Under the pieces are notes generated by a model. It was not told the origin of the DNA. It ran no database searches and worked only from the letters and a program-made list of their open reading frames with translations. Shown here piece by piece: positions 1 to 9,248 of a DNA stretch of 64,000 nucleotides. The DNA comes from Histomonas meleagridis (Eukaryota > Parabasalia > Tritrichomonadida > Dientamoebidae): positions 124,001 to 188,000 of the forward strand of contig WSYJ01000014.1 in assembly GCA_020186115.1 (NCBI GenBank), written 5' to 3'. A program made the translations under genes and the position numbers. How positions within the stretch are numbered: the stretch's first letter is position 1; each line of letters opens with the position of its first letter.

Positions 1-25
1 CATAATTTTTATTTTTATTTATATT

Positions 26-1462
26 TTACCCGTTTTTATAAACAAGGCCAAACAAAATCTCTGCATCATTTGCAACTACTTCAGAATCAAGTAAAGGTTC
101 TAAATATTCCTGGGCTCCAAGTGTATCAAAAATTTCTACCATTTTGTAACCAAGTTCTGATGACTTGTAAGCATCAACAACTTTAATCAAACACTGGACG
201 ACCGTTAGCTCTGTTGTATCGTCGACGGTTAGAATGTGGTTAAAAAGTGCCTCGATAACGTTATCCGGTACGATCATTCTCAATTGAAAAGTGGAAGCGC
301 TCATTAAAATGTCCAATAAAACTGAGAGCGCTGAAATTCGCACCTGATATATGCTGCAATGAATGCAATTTAATAAGGGCGTTAAAATACATGAGTCTGG
401 ATTTTTTTCATTTTCTAATATGATGTCAATCATTGAAGGACATTTTTTAAGAGCATTTCCTAAAAACTTAAATATAGCATTTTGAACTTTATATGAGTTC
501 TTGTTATCTCTACATAAGAAATCGTTCATAAGTGGAAAATCAAGATATTCAATTGATGTAATAATTTGGTCATCAATGAACTCAATCATTAAACCTGTTA
601 ATTCCCATCCAAGTATAGTAATGCAATTTAGTTGAGATCTTCGCATATCACAAAAATGTTTAAGACAAAATTCGTTTTTGAAGTTTTCTATAAAAAACGG
701 GACTTTTTGAATTAAAACAACTTTTATCGTCGCGTAAACGGTCATCTTCGCATCTATATTGGGGCGCCCCAAAATTCTGAACATTATTTCCATCATTGGC
801 GAAAAGTTAAAATCAGGAATCATAATTGCAAATCTGATTACGTAGTAAATGAATTTGGAAATTATTTCAATTGTTTCGTTACGAAAATTTTGATAAAAAA
901 TATGCTCAAATTGAATACATCGATTTGGATACTTTTTTGATATTAACATAAGGAGATTTAAAGAAGTTACCGAACATGGGTCTATAAGTGTGACAAATTC
1001 TATAATCTTACGGAGCGATCCTTCAGAAAATGGGAGGTGATGATTTGAAAAGACATCACAAATCTCTTTTAATAAAATGCAAAGAGCTTTCCCTTCATCA
1101 ACTCTATCCTTATCTAAGCAATGCCGAATGAGCTCTTGGAAAAAATTATTGGAAAATAAAGAAAACATTTTATTCTTTGGTATTGTTTCGAGCCGACCTT
1201 GGATTAAATTTAGTGTTAGAAGTAAATCTTTTTTTTGGTAAATTGGGCTTTCTATTATTTTGTGTAATTCTCTAAACGAACATTTAATAAAGTCAATAGC
1301 ATTTTTTGAACTTTCTTCTTCTGGCACTAAACCATCATTTTGATCCTCTTGTGTTGTAAATTTATCGTAAGTATGTGGAATTTTATTCTTTTTTGGATCT
1401 TTGTATCCTATATCCAATGTTGAATTTATAAATGTTTCTTTAACATAAAACAAAGAACTCAT
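26..1462 (-). CDS. ARM/HEAT-like helical repeat protein, function unknown
   Basis: Encodes about 478 residues with no signal peptide or membrane segment. The sequence is almost wholly helical, with leucine/isoleucine-rich pairs of helices of about 40 residues each, the look of the armadillo-like proteins common in trichomonads. No catalytic motif is visible, so a scaffold or binding role is inferred only from the fold. The open frame extends upstream to a TTG at 1480, but I start at the ATG at 1462 because TCACA (the trichomonad Inr TCAYW) places the presumed transcription start 12 nt upstream. It is divergent from the P-loop/nuclease gene at 1693, with 230 nt between the two start codons. 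The stop TAA is at 26-28, so the gene is complete in the window. Confidence 0.7.
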   Translation of the reverse strand: MSSLFYVKETFINSTLDIGYKDPKKNKIPHTYDKFTTQEDQNDGLVPEEESSKNAIDFIKCSFRELHKIIESPIYQKKDLLLTLNLIQGRLETIPKNKMFSLFSNNFFQELIRHCLDKDRVDEGKALCILLKEICDVFSNHHLPFSEGSLRKIIEFVTLIDPCSVTSLNLLMLISKKYPNRCIQFEHIFYQNFRNETIEIISKFIYYVIRFAIMIPDFNFSPMMEIMFRILGRPNIDAKMTVYATIKVVLIQKVPFFIENFKNEFCLKHFCDMRRSQLNCITILGWELTGLMIEFIDDQIITSIEYLDFPLMNDFLCRDNKNSYKVQNAIFKFLGNALKKCPSMIDIILENEKNPDSCILTPLLNCIHCSIYQVRISALSVLLDILMSASTFQLRMIVPDNVIEALFNHILTVDDTTELTVVQCLIKVVDAYKSSELGYKMVEIFDTLGAQEYLEPLLDSEVVANDAEILFGLVYKNG

Positions 1463-1471
1463 AGAATATTT

Positions 1472-1476
1472 TGTGA
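1472..1476 (-). promoter_or_regulatory. Initiator (Inr) TCACA
   Basis: TCACA on the minus strand matches the trichomonad initiator TCAYW, with the presumed +1 A at 1474, 12 nt upstream of the ATG at 1462. The distance is typical of trichomonad genes, which have very short 5' leaders. It decides the start of the ARM-like gene. Confidence 0.5.
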
Positions 1477-1678
1477 GCAACTCAGAAAATTAACACGATA
1501 AGTACGATACAGCTCATATTGGGATCATTGCCAATTTGTTGGTGGGGAATCGTATTTTCACAGCAGTGAGCCCCAAATTTGATAATGTTTTTATCAGAAC
1601 ATATGTTGTTCATATGAATGAATTTACAATAAAAAGAAATTTTCGATTGAAAAATTGCCAATCATTTCACATCACATT

Positions 1679-1683
1679 TCACA
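1679..1683 (+). promoter_or_regulatory. Initiator (Inr) TCACA
   Basis: TCACA with the presumed +1 A at 1681 lies 12 nt upstream of the ATG at 1693. Two further TCACA copies lie just upstream in the same 20 nt, so the exact start site could be any of the three. Confidence 0.5.
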
Positions 1684-1692
1684 GAATATATA

Positions 1693-4005
1693 ATGACAAG
1701 AAACGAAAGATCATTAATTATTGGCTGTGATTTTCAAATTCTTCATACTCACTGGCGTTCGTGCACTTATTCAGAAGGTTTGGATGTTGTCGGATTTATT
1801 TATTGTAAATCAGAAGAACCGCCCATCAAATTTTTTTCTTCTTCATATTGTACAATTCGTGTTTACCCACTTCGTGAACTTGAGCAAGTTATAAAAAAAG
1901 AGCGTGTTGATAAATGTTTATTTCAAGAAAGTGGGATATCTATTGTTCAAGCTCAATCCATTATTAATCGTGTTTTGTCCACTAAAACATGTCGTATTGA
2001 ATTTGCCCCACCTAAGCATATCCCAATACGTTCCTTCAAACCATTATTTGTTGTGAGCTCAATATCACCACGACTTGGGAAAACGCAAATAGCCAGATAT
2101 TTTTGTCATCAGCTAGCGAAGGCAGGGCGACTTGTTGGTATTATTATACCGATTACCAACATTGATTTTCAATGCGATACATTAAAACTTAATGATGGAC
2201 CACATTATCAATTTCTTAAAGACACGCCAATTCCTGACGACTTCTTTTGCAAACTACAAATTCAAGAATATCGGAAAGCAGGCGCTTTTTGTATCTATGT
2301 CACATCAGATGTTCGAAAATCAATCATTTGTGCCGAACAGAAAGCCGACATCATCATATATGACTCGTGGGAATGTGAGTGTCCATTTGTCTTAGAGACA
2401 TCCAAATTTTGTTGCATTTCGAAAGAGTCAATAAATAACGTTCGACAATTATCACTTTGGCCTGGACTCGTGAACACACTCAGCTCTCCGAACTTAGTCA
2501 TCATGTTACGAGAGGATGAGCCAGACTTCACCGAGGAAGAGAACGTTTTCATTAAGAAGATGTTACCTTCACTGACGATATTCACTCGATCGTTTTTTTA
2601 CGCCCGTTCAAAAACTCAAATTTATGACGATAAAAACGTCGATTTGACACACCAAAAGGTGCTAACGGTCGACCATCAAGAAACTAAAGGCGCAGCGGCT
2701 ACAGCAATTAAACATTCATTAGAATCAAATCATGACTTACATTCGACGTTAACTCAAGGAGAAGTTGACATACAAAATGAACCAATGGTTACAACTATTC
2801 CAAGATGTTCTTCACCAACAAAGTCACCGAAAGATGAAGAAGAAATGAACAAAATAGCAAAGAGAATTAACGGTTCTAATGTGGAAATTGTTGTTGTTTC
2901 ATTACAAAGAGATTTTGATAAATTATTGCCAGGGAAAATAGTGTTACATACCTTCTTTGAGATCACAGATATCAATAATGCACTTAAGAAATACCTTTCG
3001 AAATATTTCCCTGAGAATTTGCCGCCACCATTAAAAGAACATTTTGAAGCACAAGCGGATATATTAATGTCAATGGCACGAGCATCAGACATAGAGTTAT
3101 ATGTTTCAAACAATGACAGTTCTAATCGTGAATCATTTTGTCGGTTATTTTTATCATCACATTTACCACCCGGATTTAGAGTTACAACTGGTGAAATCAT
3201 TGATTCCTATAATAATAACACCGGACAACTTGACGTGGTAATCGTAAATGATGAATGTCCAAAATTAACAATTGATGCAACAGGTTCAGTCATTGCGCCA
3301 ATATTAGCGGACTATGTATTAGGTGTAGTAGAAGTGAAAACGACATTAGGAACCGACTCATTGAAAAAAGCATTGAGTCAATTACGACATGTCAAAGCAT
3401 TAATGCCATCGCATGAAACATTAGATACGCCGAATGGTACAGTTATTGAAGATCCCTTAGGAGGTAAAATCGTCACTGGTATATTTGCGTTTGGTTGTAC
3501 TGAAGGTGTTAAGACCAATTTACCGAATATCATTGATTTATATCCAAATGTTGCTGATTTTATAGTGTTGCCTAATAACTTTAGTTATTTCTCTGTTAAG
3601 ATATTGAAAGTTTGCGGATTTATAGTTCCTGAAAAGAATGTTGTGAATGGTTATGTATGTTATACAGCATATGGATCAGGATTAGCAATTCTTTATGGCG
3701 TTTTAAACTTTCTGGCTGCATATAGAAGATTTAATGGATCGAATTGTATTAGATATCTAAATGGTTCTTGGGGTGGAACTGAAGAAGTGTTGTTGAGATT
3801 GACTTCAAACATTGGGAAATATGTTGATATATTGGCACAGAACATTAGCGTCGAAAACAAAGGAAACTTTTACCAGGCTAAAAGTAACTTCATGGAAAAT
3901 CTAAAGGACCTCCCGAAGAATACGCCGAGAAAGAAGAACAACTCAATGACTTCGACAAGTCTTCCGCCTGCGCCATCAAGTACAAATGTTCCATTCTTTG
4001 GTTAA
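1693..4005 (+). CDS. COG2403-like P-loop domain fused to a DUF6602 PD-(D/E)XK nuclease-like domain
   Basis: A 770-residue protein with two recognisable parts. Residues about 1-280 resemble the COG2403 / cyclic 2,3-diphosphoglycerate synthetase-like P-loop family: a Rossmann-like start, a Walker A-like PRLGKTQ with G129-K130-T131, then a region with KADIIIYDS that fits the family's DVILWDG-type strand. The first Walker glycine appears as serine. Residues about 380-480 are a poorly conserved linker. Residues about 485-610 match DUF6602: RESFCRLFLSSHLPPGF, GEIID, then GQLDVVIV with D514 and VVEVKTT with E547 and K549, the D...ExK signature of PD-(D/E)XK nucleases. The C terminus is low-complexity (Lys, Ser, Pro). 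I infer an NTP-dependent or nucleotide-sensing nuclease. The substrate is unknown, and activity is not shown by sequence. Confidence 0.8.
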   Translation: MTRNERSLIIGCDFQILHTHWRSCTYSEGLDVVGFIYCKSEEPPIKFFSSSYCTIRVYPLRELEQVIKKERVDKCLFQESGISIVQAQSIINRVLSTKTCRIEFAPPKHIPIRSFKPLFVVSSISPRLGKTQIARYFCHQLAKAGRLVGIIIPITNIDFQCDTLKLNDGPHYQFLKDTPIPDDFFCKLQIQEYRKAGAFCIYVTSDVRKSIICAEQKADIIIYDSWECECPFVLETSKFCCISKESINNVRQLSLWPGLVNTLSSPNLVIMLREDEPDFTEEENVFIKKMLPSLTIFTRSFFYARSKTQIYDDKNVDLTHQKVLTVDHQETKGAAATAIKHSLESNHDLHSTLTQGEVDIQNEPMVTTIPRCSSPTKSPKDEEEMNKIAKRINGSNVEIVVVSLQRDFDKLLPGKIVLHTFFEITDINNALKKYLSKYFPENLPPPLKEHFEAQADILMSMARASDIELYVSNNDSSNRESFCRLFLSSHLPPGFRVTTGEIIDSYNNNTGQLDVVIVNDECPKLTIDATGSVIAPILADYVLGVVEVKTTLGTDSLKKALSQLRHVKALMPSHETLDTPNGTVIEDPLGGKIVTGIFAFGCTEGVKTNLPNIIDLYPNVADFIVLPNNFSYFSVKILKVCGFIVPEKNVVNGYVCYTAYGSGLAILYGVLNFLAAYRRFNGSNCIRYLNGSWGGTEEVLLRLTSNIGKYVDILAQNISVENKGNFYQAKSNFMENLKDLPKNTPRKKNNSMTSTSLPPAPSSTNVPFFG

Positions 4006-4713
4006 TGCATCAAATTTGATGTTGCATTTGTAAACTAAACAATTTTGTGTGAAGCGAAATATTTCTTAGAAAATTTAATTTAAATTGTTTATCGAAGTAA
4101 ATTAGTGAATTTTTGTATCGTTGACTTAAGCACTAAAAATTAAAACTTAATTTGAATAAGGCTTCATGATGAGGTTAGGGAAAAACAAAACTAGTAAAGG
4201 TTCGTGTAGTTGATTTTGCAATGGAAGGAAATTTTGGGGGATGTTGATGTTGATGTTGACTGATCCTATTTTTTTTGATAAACTCAAATGAACTCCTGAG
4301 AGAGTGAAAAATGATATCATTGGAGCTAAATAATTGTTTAGATGGGAACTTGTTCCATTGCGTGAGTACCATAAATGCAACTTTTTGATGTTATTCATCC
4401 CAAACAACGCAAAACATCAGCATAAACTGATTATTAGAATAAAATATATACTTTAAAATTGAAAATGTACTTTATGTTCATTTGCAAAATATAGTTATTC
4501 ATATTTGATATTCCAATTTTTAAATTAGTGTAAATTTCATTAGCCCAAAATCTTTCTATTATTTTCATTCAAAAAAAAAAAAAAATCTGTATTAAAAGAT
4601 TTAAACAAGGCTTTCCACAGTTCGGGTATCGAATAAAAAGCTTGTAAAAAGAGTTAGAAGGCTTCAAAAGATTTATTACCTTGACTTATCACTCATTTCC
4701 CTATTTATAAAAG
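4006..4713. other. Intergenic, no gene seen
   Basis: AT-rich spacer between two converging genes. It holds an A-tract near 4570 and a short minus-strand open frame (4147-4407) that I do not accept as a gene. No RNA gene or repeat was recognised. Confidence 0.4.
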
Positions 4714-5955
4714 TTATTGTTCCATTTTGTCTGCAAATAATCGGATGACTTTAAATGCATTTTCCCAACTGCAACACGTAACTGCTGTCCAAAATAATTT
4801 AAATAATTTCCAAATATTATTTTGAAATTCTAAATTATTAAAATAAATATTAAATAAAACAAATAAATATTTTTAGCATTAATATCAATTCCTTCTTGTT
4901 CAAGAAGTAATTTAACTATTTTTGTTTGACCATTTTTAGATGCCCACATAAGTGCTGTCCAAAATAATTTAAATAATTTCCAAATATTATTTTGAAATAT
5001 CAAATTATTAAAATAAATATTAAATAAAACAAATAAATACTTTTAGCATTAATATCAATTCCTTCTTGTTCAAGAAGTAATTTAACTATTTTTGTACGAC
5101 CATTATAAGATGCTAAAATAAGTACTGTCCAAAATAATTTAAATAATTTCCAAATATTATTTTGAAATATAAAATTATTAAAATAAATTTTAAATAAAGT
5201 ACATAAATATTTTTAGTATTAATATCAATTCCTTCTTGTTCAAGAAGTAATTTAACTATTTCTGTTTGACCATTTTTAGATGCATTCATAAGTGCTGTCC
5301 AAAATAATTTAAATAATTTCCAAATATTATTTTGAAATATCAAATTATTAAAATAAATATTAAATAAAACAAATAAATACTTTTAGCATTAATATCAATT
5401 CCTTCTTGTTCAAGAAGTAATTTAACTATTTCTGTATGACCATATTTAGATGCTAAAATAAGTGCTGTTTTAATTAATTTAAATAATTTCCAATTATTAT
5501 TTTGAAATATAAAATTATTAAAATAAATATTAAAGAAAACAAATAAATATCTTTAGCATTAATATCAATTCCTTCTTGTTCAAGAAGTAACTTCACGAGT
5601 TCCTTGTTACCTTCTTCAGATGCAATCATAAGAAGTGTCTTAAATAGTTTGTACAATTTCTGAATATTAATTTGAATTATCAAATAATTGAAATAAGTTT
5701 TAAAATAATACAATAAATATCTTTTCCATTGATATCGATCCCTTGAAGAAGTAATTTAGCAACATCAAAGAAACCATGACCTATTGCAAATTTTAGAATT
5801 TTGACAATAAAAATTAAATAAATACAAATTTGATATTAAAACATCAAATAACGAATAAAAACATACCTTTCATTAACATTGATTTTCGATTTTTCTAAGA
5901 AAAGTTGAAGAAATTTGTCGAATTTGTTTCCAAGACCACTCATTTTTTTTGGCAT
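4714..5955 (-). CDS. Ankyrin-repeat gene with a frame-breaking spacer after every repeat (possible multi-intron gene)
   Basis: Starts at ATG 5955 (MPKKMSGLGNKFDKF...) with an 89-nt first segment ending at GAAAG, directly followed by GTATGT (5866 down to 5861), a canonical trichomonad 5' splice site. Seven ankyrin modules follow, with the codon for the first residue of each T-A-L-M anchor at plus-strand 5800, 5636, 5466, 5296, 5126, 4956 and 4786. Each module reads open (for example TALMNASKNGQTEIVKLLLE), and the last ends with a stop at 4714. Steps are 164 then 170 nt five times; the 164 step reflects a module two codons shorter. Between modules lie 68-71 nt of AT-rich sequence that shift the frame or carry stops, so no continuous protein exists without their removal. 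It could be a spliced gene or an array of relics; the open modules favour the first. A protein-binding role is inferred from the ankyrin fold only. Confidence 0.5.
4781..5640 (-). repeat. Tandem array, exact 170-nt period (ankyrin module plus AT-rich spacer)
   Basis: Six successive anchors (AGTGCTGT and variants on the plus strand) fall at 4781, 4951, 5121, 5291, 5461 and 5631, exactly 170 nt apart. About 99-102 nt of each unit encodes an ankyrin repeat. The rest is a conserved spacer containing TTTTAATAATTT and ATATTTGGAAATTATTT on the coding strand. Because 170 is not divisible by three, the frame changes from one unit to the next. Confidence 0.85.
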
Positions 5956-6083
5956 TTTTTTAAATAATCATAGGGGGGGTCTAATCTCATGCCTACTAAC
6001 GGTCGCATAATAGCACTTTTTTAAAGGATTTGTATGCTTTACAAAAATGTGTATGAATGTTATGTAATTCGTTTTAGAAAAAC

Positions 6084-7622
6084 ATGAATTTTACAATTTC
6101 TTTTCTTTCTTTATCAAATATCTTATCCTCTTCACCATTTATTGCAACAAATCTTAATTCATCATTTCGTTCTGTTCAATTTTTCAAAAGTTTTTCAACA
6201 TTTTTATTATCACAAAATTCAGTATCAATTTTGTCATCTAAATTTTCCAATATTTTAAGAACTCCAATAATAGCCGAATCTAATGCACAATTTATCAATG
6301 AAACATTTACATCACGTCCCATATTTCCAGATAGCTCAAATGTTTATATTGATTCCTGTATATTTTATTCCTGTTGTTCAACTCAAACATATACAAATGG
6401 AGGAGCTATTTATGTTTCGGGACAACAACTTACAGTTATGGGAAGTACATTTATTGATTGTCATACATTACAAGGAGCCTCATCAGGTGGCTCCATTTAT
6501 TCATATTCGAGTACTTCCTTTATTACTCGATGTTGTTTTACGCAAAGTTCAGCGCATGGTCATGGACAATCATTTTATATTTCGACAACGTCATCTACAA
6601 GTATTACGACATCTTCAATTTATAATTGTAATTCTAATTCACCATTTTCATCATCCACATTTTATATAATGTCACCTTTAATTTCTATCCAATCCATTAA
6701 TACTACATCTAATAATGTAATCAATGAAGGATGTGGAGTTTATATATATTTAACACAACAACAAAGTTCAACAAATTCAATATTTCAAACATGGACATGT
6801 GTTAATAATAGTGGTTTAACAGTATTACAACTTTCAACTTATATGTCATCTATGTTTACTATTGATAGCGCTAACTTTGTTAACAATAGCGCAAGAAATT
6901 ATTTCATTTCTTTCGTCGATGTCGGTACTTTATCGAATTGCGTTTTCGTAAATAACTCAGCAGAAATAGAAATGTTTCATCCAATAACAAATGACGGTAG
7001 AATTACTTTTATTAATTGTGTCATTGATATAGATGTTACTAATGACGGATTATCTGTTGTTGCGAATCCAGAAACATTACAATTGGTTCAATATATGACA
7101 GATTTATGTTTCGGTGTGATATTTAATGGATCATTTCCGGGAAATATATCAACAAATGAAACTGCAAATGTTTCTTCTGATGGAATTTCATCGGAAAATA
7201 TTTCAGATGCTTCAAACGCATCAACAGCATTGATCGTTGTGATAGTATTATGTGTAATTGAGCTGATTGTTATCGTTGGATTGGTCGCATTTTTGTTGTT
7301 CATTAGGAAAAAGTTGAAAGAAAACAAAGAAAATGTTCATGATAATGACAAATTAAAAATTGATGATATTTCTGATGAAAATATCGAAGAAGAAGAAGTC
7401 AAAGAAAAAGAAAAAATTGATGATGATGATGTTAAAAAAGATGAACCACAACAGAAAGTCGCTGAAGAAGATATAGTAAATCAAAAAGATCCTCCATCTG
7501 TTACCATAAGAAGTAGTGGACCACATGCAGTAGGAAGAATAAGAACTACAAATCAGAGCTCCTTTTTACAATATTCAGTTAATTTTTCTTCTTCGGATTC
7601 AGATTCGGAATCATTTGAATAG
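6084..7622 (+). CDS. Pmp-like beta-helix type I membrane protein
   Basis: A 512-residue surface protein. The ectodomain (to about residue 375) is rich in Ser, Thr, Asn and Cys and has the repeated short strands of a parallel beta-helix, with the GGAI motif at 106-109 and FxxN-type motifs such as FVNN, the marks of chlamydial Pmp-like proteins that form a known family in Trichomonas. One transmembrane helix spans about 381-408, followed by a basic stop-transfer RKKLK and an acidic, Lys/Asp/Glu-rich cytoplasmic tail ending in a Ser/Asp cluster. A cleavable signal peptide is weak or absent in the first 30 residues, so the start could be slightly off. A role in adhesion or host contact is inferred from the family. 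The stop lies 15 nt before the ATG of the next gene. Confidence 0.75.
   Translation: MNFTISFLSLSNILSSSPFIATNLNSSFRSVQFFKSFSTFLLSQNSVSILSSKFSNILRTPIIAESNAQFINETFTSRPIFPDSSNVYIDSCIFYSCCSTQTYTNGGAIYVSGQQLTVMGSTFIDCHTLQGASSGGSIYSYSSTSFITRCCFTQSSAHGHGQSFYISTTSSTSITTSSIYNCNSNSPFSSSTFYIMSPLISIQSINTTSNNVINEGCGVYIYLTQQQSSTNSIFQTWTCVNNSGLTVLQLSTYMSSMFTIDSANFVNNSARNYFISFVDVGTLSNCVFVNNSAEIEMFHPITNDGRITFINCVIDIDVTNDGLSVVANPETLQLVQYMTDLCFGVIFNGSFPGNISTNETANVSSDGISSENISDASNASTALIVVIVLCVIELIVIVGLVAFLLFIRKKLKENKENVHDNDKLKIDDISDENIEEEEVKEKEKIDDDDVKKDEPQQKVAEEDIVNQKDPPSVTIRSSGPHAVGRIRTTNQSSFLQYSVNFSSSDSDSESFE
7611..7615 (+). promoter_or_regulatory. Initiator (Inr) TCATT inside the upstream coding region
   Basis: TCATT (presumed +1 A at 7613) lies in the last codons of the Pmp-like gene, 25 nt upstream of the ATG at 7638. 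With only 15 nt between the genes, the promoter of the ENTH gene must overlap its neighbour's coding end. Confidence 0.35.
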
Positions 7623-7637
7623 GTTTGTTTGTATAAA

Positions 7638-9248
7638 ATGTCACTTTTATGTAAGTTTTTTGTTTCTATAGTTTACACGCGTGCCGAAGTTGTCAAAATC
7701 AAATTGTCCAAACCAAATCCGAACTTTTCTTCATTATCGCATCATATTAAGAAAACAATTGACGACATTTCTGCACAAAATTCAAATTTATCATCAATTA
7801 ATAGTCTTTTAAAAATTGCAGATAATGCAGAAAAATGCCAATTTATTGTAACTCATATAATAAATACTATAGACAATTTCGGAAACGATGATTCTGTTGT
7901 ATATAGATGCTTAAAAGTTTTGTATACATGCTTGGAATTGGCACATGATAAATTTTTATCTTACGCACAATCATTTATCCCAGAAATTGAATCAATTTCG
8001 CTTTTAAGCTTTGGTGGCTCAAAATCAAAGTACCGAAATGAAATCCATATTTTAGCAAATTCAATTTATAACCATTTGGTATCAAATTCACAACTTGTTC
8101 TTCCTTCCACTTTAGGCCTTGAGAAGGTTATTCCAAATCCTTTGATAGAAGTTTCCAAAGATCAGCAAAAAGATCTAACTTCTTTAATAAATTTATCAGA
8201 AGATCTAATCGAATGGAATGAAATTCCACAGAAACAGACGCATTCCACAGATTTGCTTGAGCTAGACAATTCACAGTTTATGTCTGGTTTACTTTATCCA
8301 AATCTTGAAATTGATTTAAGACCTCCTATTTCAACGCCATTATCACCAACAACAGTCCAGTATTCCACTGATCAATTTCCTATGGAAGTAAATCCCACAG
8401 TTAATAGCACAAATAATGTTGATGATTTAATTCAATTTTCGCCCCCAAGGAACCAAAATAGAGTCACCCTTGTGAATGGGACTCTTGGGTTCAGTCCGAT
8501 TGCGAAACCCAAACCAAAAGTTGAATTTGAACCTATTTCATTTGATTCTCAAAACAGTAAACCGATTGTGGAATTTAGTCCCATTGATCATAACGACTTT
8601 ATTCTTAGTCAGCTTCAGGGTGATGATCATCCTAGTGTTGAATTTAGTCCCATAGATAATAATTCATTAGATACTAGAGATTTCATATTATCACAAACTC
8701 AACCTGAATTTGAGCCTATTGGCTCTCCTCAAAGCAATAGAATACAACTCAATAAGCCCAAATTTATTTTTAATGAGTTTGAGCCCATCAACAACGTCAC
8801 TTTTGACGACGATAGCGATATATCGAACAAAGATAGTGAAATCGTATCAAGAAGAATTACAAATAATGATGAAATGTTTGAACCAATATCATGTGGCATA
8901 TCGATTAATCGAGATACCTCAGGTTCTGACCTATTTGAATCGATTAGTGATAACACATCTCAAAAGGCTTCATCGCAAACAGATCTTTTAGGTACAGAGC
9001 AATCTAAACAAGAGAAAATCGACCAAAAGGATCTTAACAATGATATGTTTGAGCCGATATCCATACAGCCGAATGAAATGTTTGAGCTGATTGACGATCA
9101 GCAATTTATAAACATTCAAATGATGAACACAGAAAACAATAAAAACGGAAACTTAAACCTCGAAATAACAGCTCCAGCAAATTTAACCCCTGATACATTA
9201 CTAGAACCAAAAAAGGCATCGAATACAGTGGTTTTTGATTTGATTTGA
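7638..9248 (+). CDS. ENTH-domain endocytic adaptor with a clathrin box and repeated F-x-P-I motifs
   Basis: A 536-residue protein. Residues about 13-150 form a helical ENTH/ANTH-like domain (YTRAEVVKIK; VVYRCLKVLYTCLELAHDKF), expected to bind membrane phosphoinositides as in epsins. The remainder is unstructured and acidic. It contains the clathrin-box sequence LLELD at about 206-210 and about ten copies of a short motif, F-[ES]-[PLS]-I (FEPIS, FSPID, FEPIG, FEPIN, FESIS, FELID), often followed by D or S; the protein ends in VFDLI. The longest frame starts at a TTG at 7629; the first ATG is 7638. A 21-nt segment at 7651-7671, GTAAGT...TATAG, looks like a mini-intron but removing it keeps the frame, so it cannot be judged from sequence. 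The role as a vesicle-coat adaptor is a family inference; the FxPI ligand is unknown. Confidence 0.75.
   Translation: MSLLCKFFVSIVYTRAEVVKIKLSKPNPNFSSLSHHIKKTIDDISAQNSNLSSINSLLKIADNAEKCQFIVTHIINTIDNFGNDDSVVYRCLKVLYTCLELAHDKFLSYAQSFIPEIESISLLSFGGSKSKYRNEIHILANSIYNHLVSNSQLVLPSTLGLEKVIPNPLIEVSKDQQKDLTSLINLSEDLIEWNEIPQKQTHSTDLLELDNSQFMSGLLYPNLEIDLRPPISTPLSPTTVQYSTDQFPMEVNPTVNSTNNVDDLIQFSPPRNQNRVTLVNGTLGFSPIAKPKPKVEFEPISFDSQNSKPIVEFSPIDHNDFILSQLQGDDHPSVEFSPIDNNSLDTRDFILSQTQPEFEPIGSPQSNRIQLNKPKFIFNEFEPINNVTFDDDSDISNKDSEIVSRRITNNDEMFEPISCGISINRDTSGSDLFESISDNTSQKASSQTDLLGTEQSKQEKIDQKDLNNDMFEPISIQPNEMFELIDDQQFINIQMMNTENNKNGNLNLEITAPANLTPDTLLEPKKASNTVVFDLI

Noticed and set aside
1536-1730. 64-codon frame upstream of the COG2403/DUF6602 gene
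   Set aside because: It begins at a TTG, overlaps the real start in another frame, and covers the promoter region.
4147-4407. Minus-strand frames of 65-86 codons
   Set aside because: Two overlapping frames of low-complexity composition with no homology and no start signals.
4781-5640. Regularly spaced repeats resembling a CRISPR array
   Set aside because: The repeating part encodes ankyrin repeats on the minus strand, the units are diverged, and the genome is eukaryotic.
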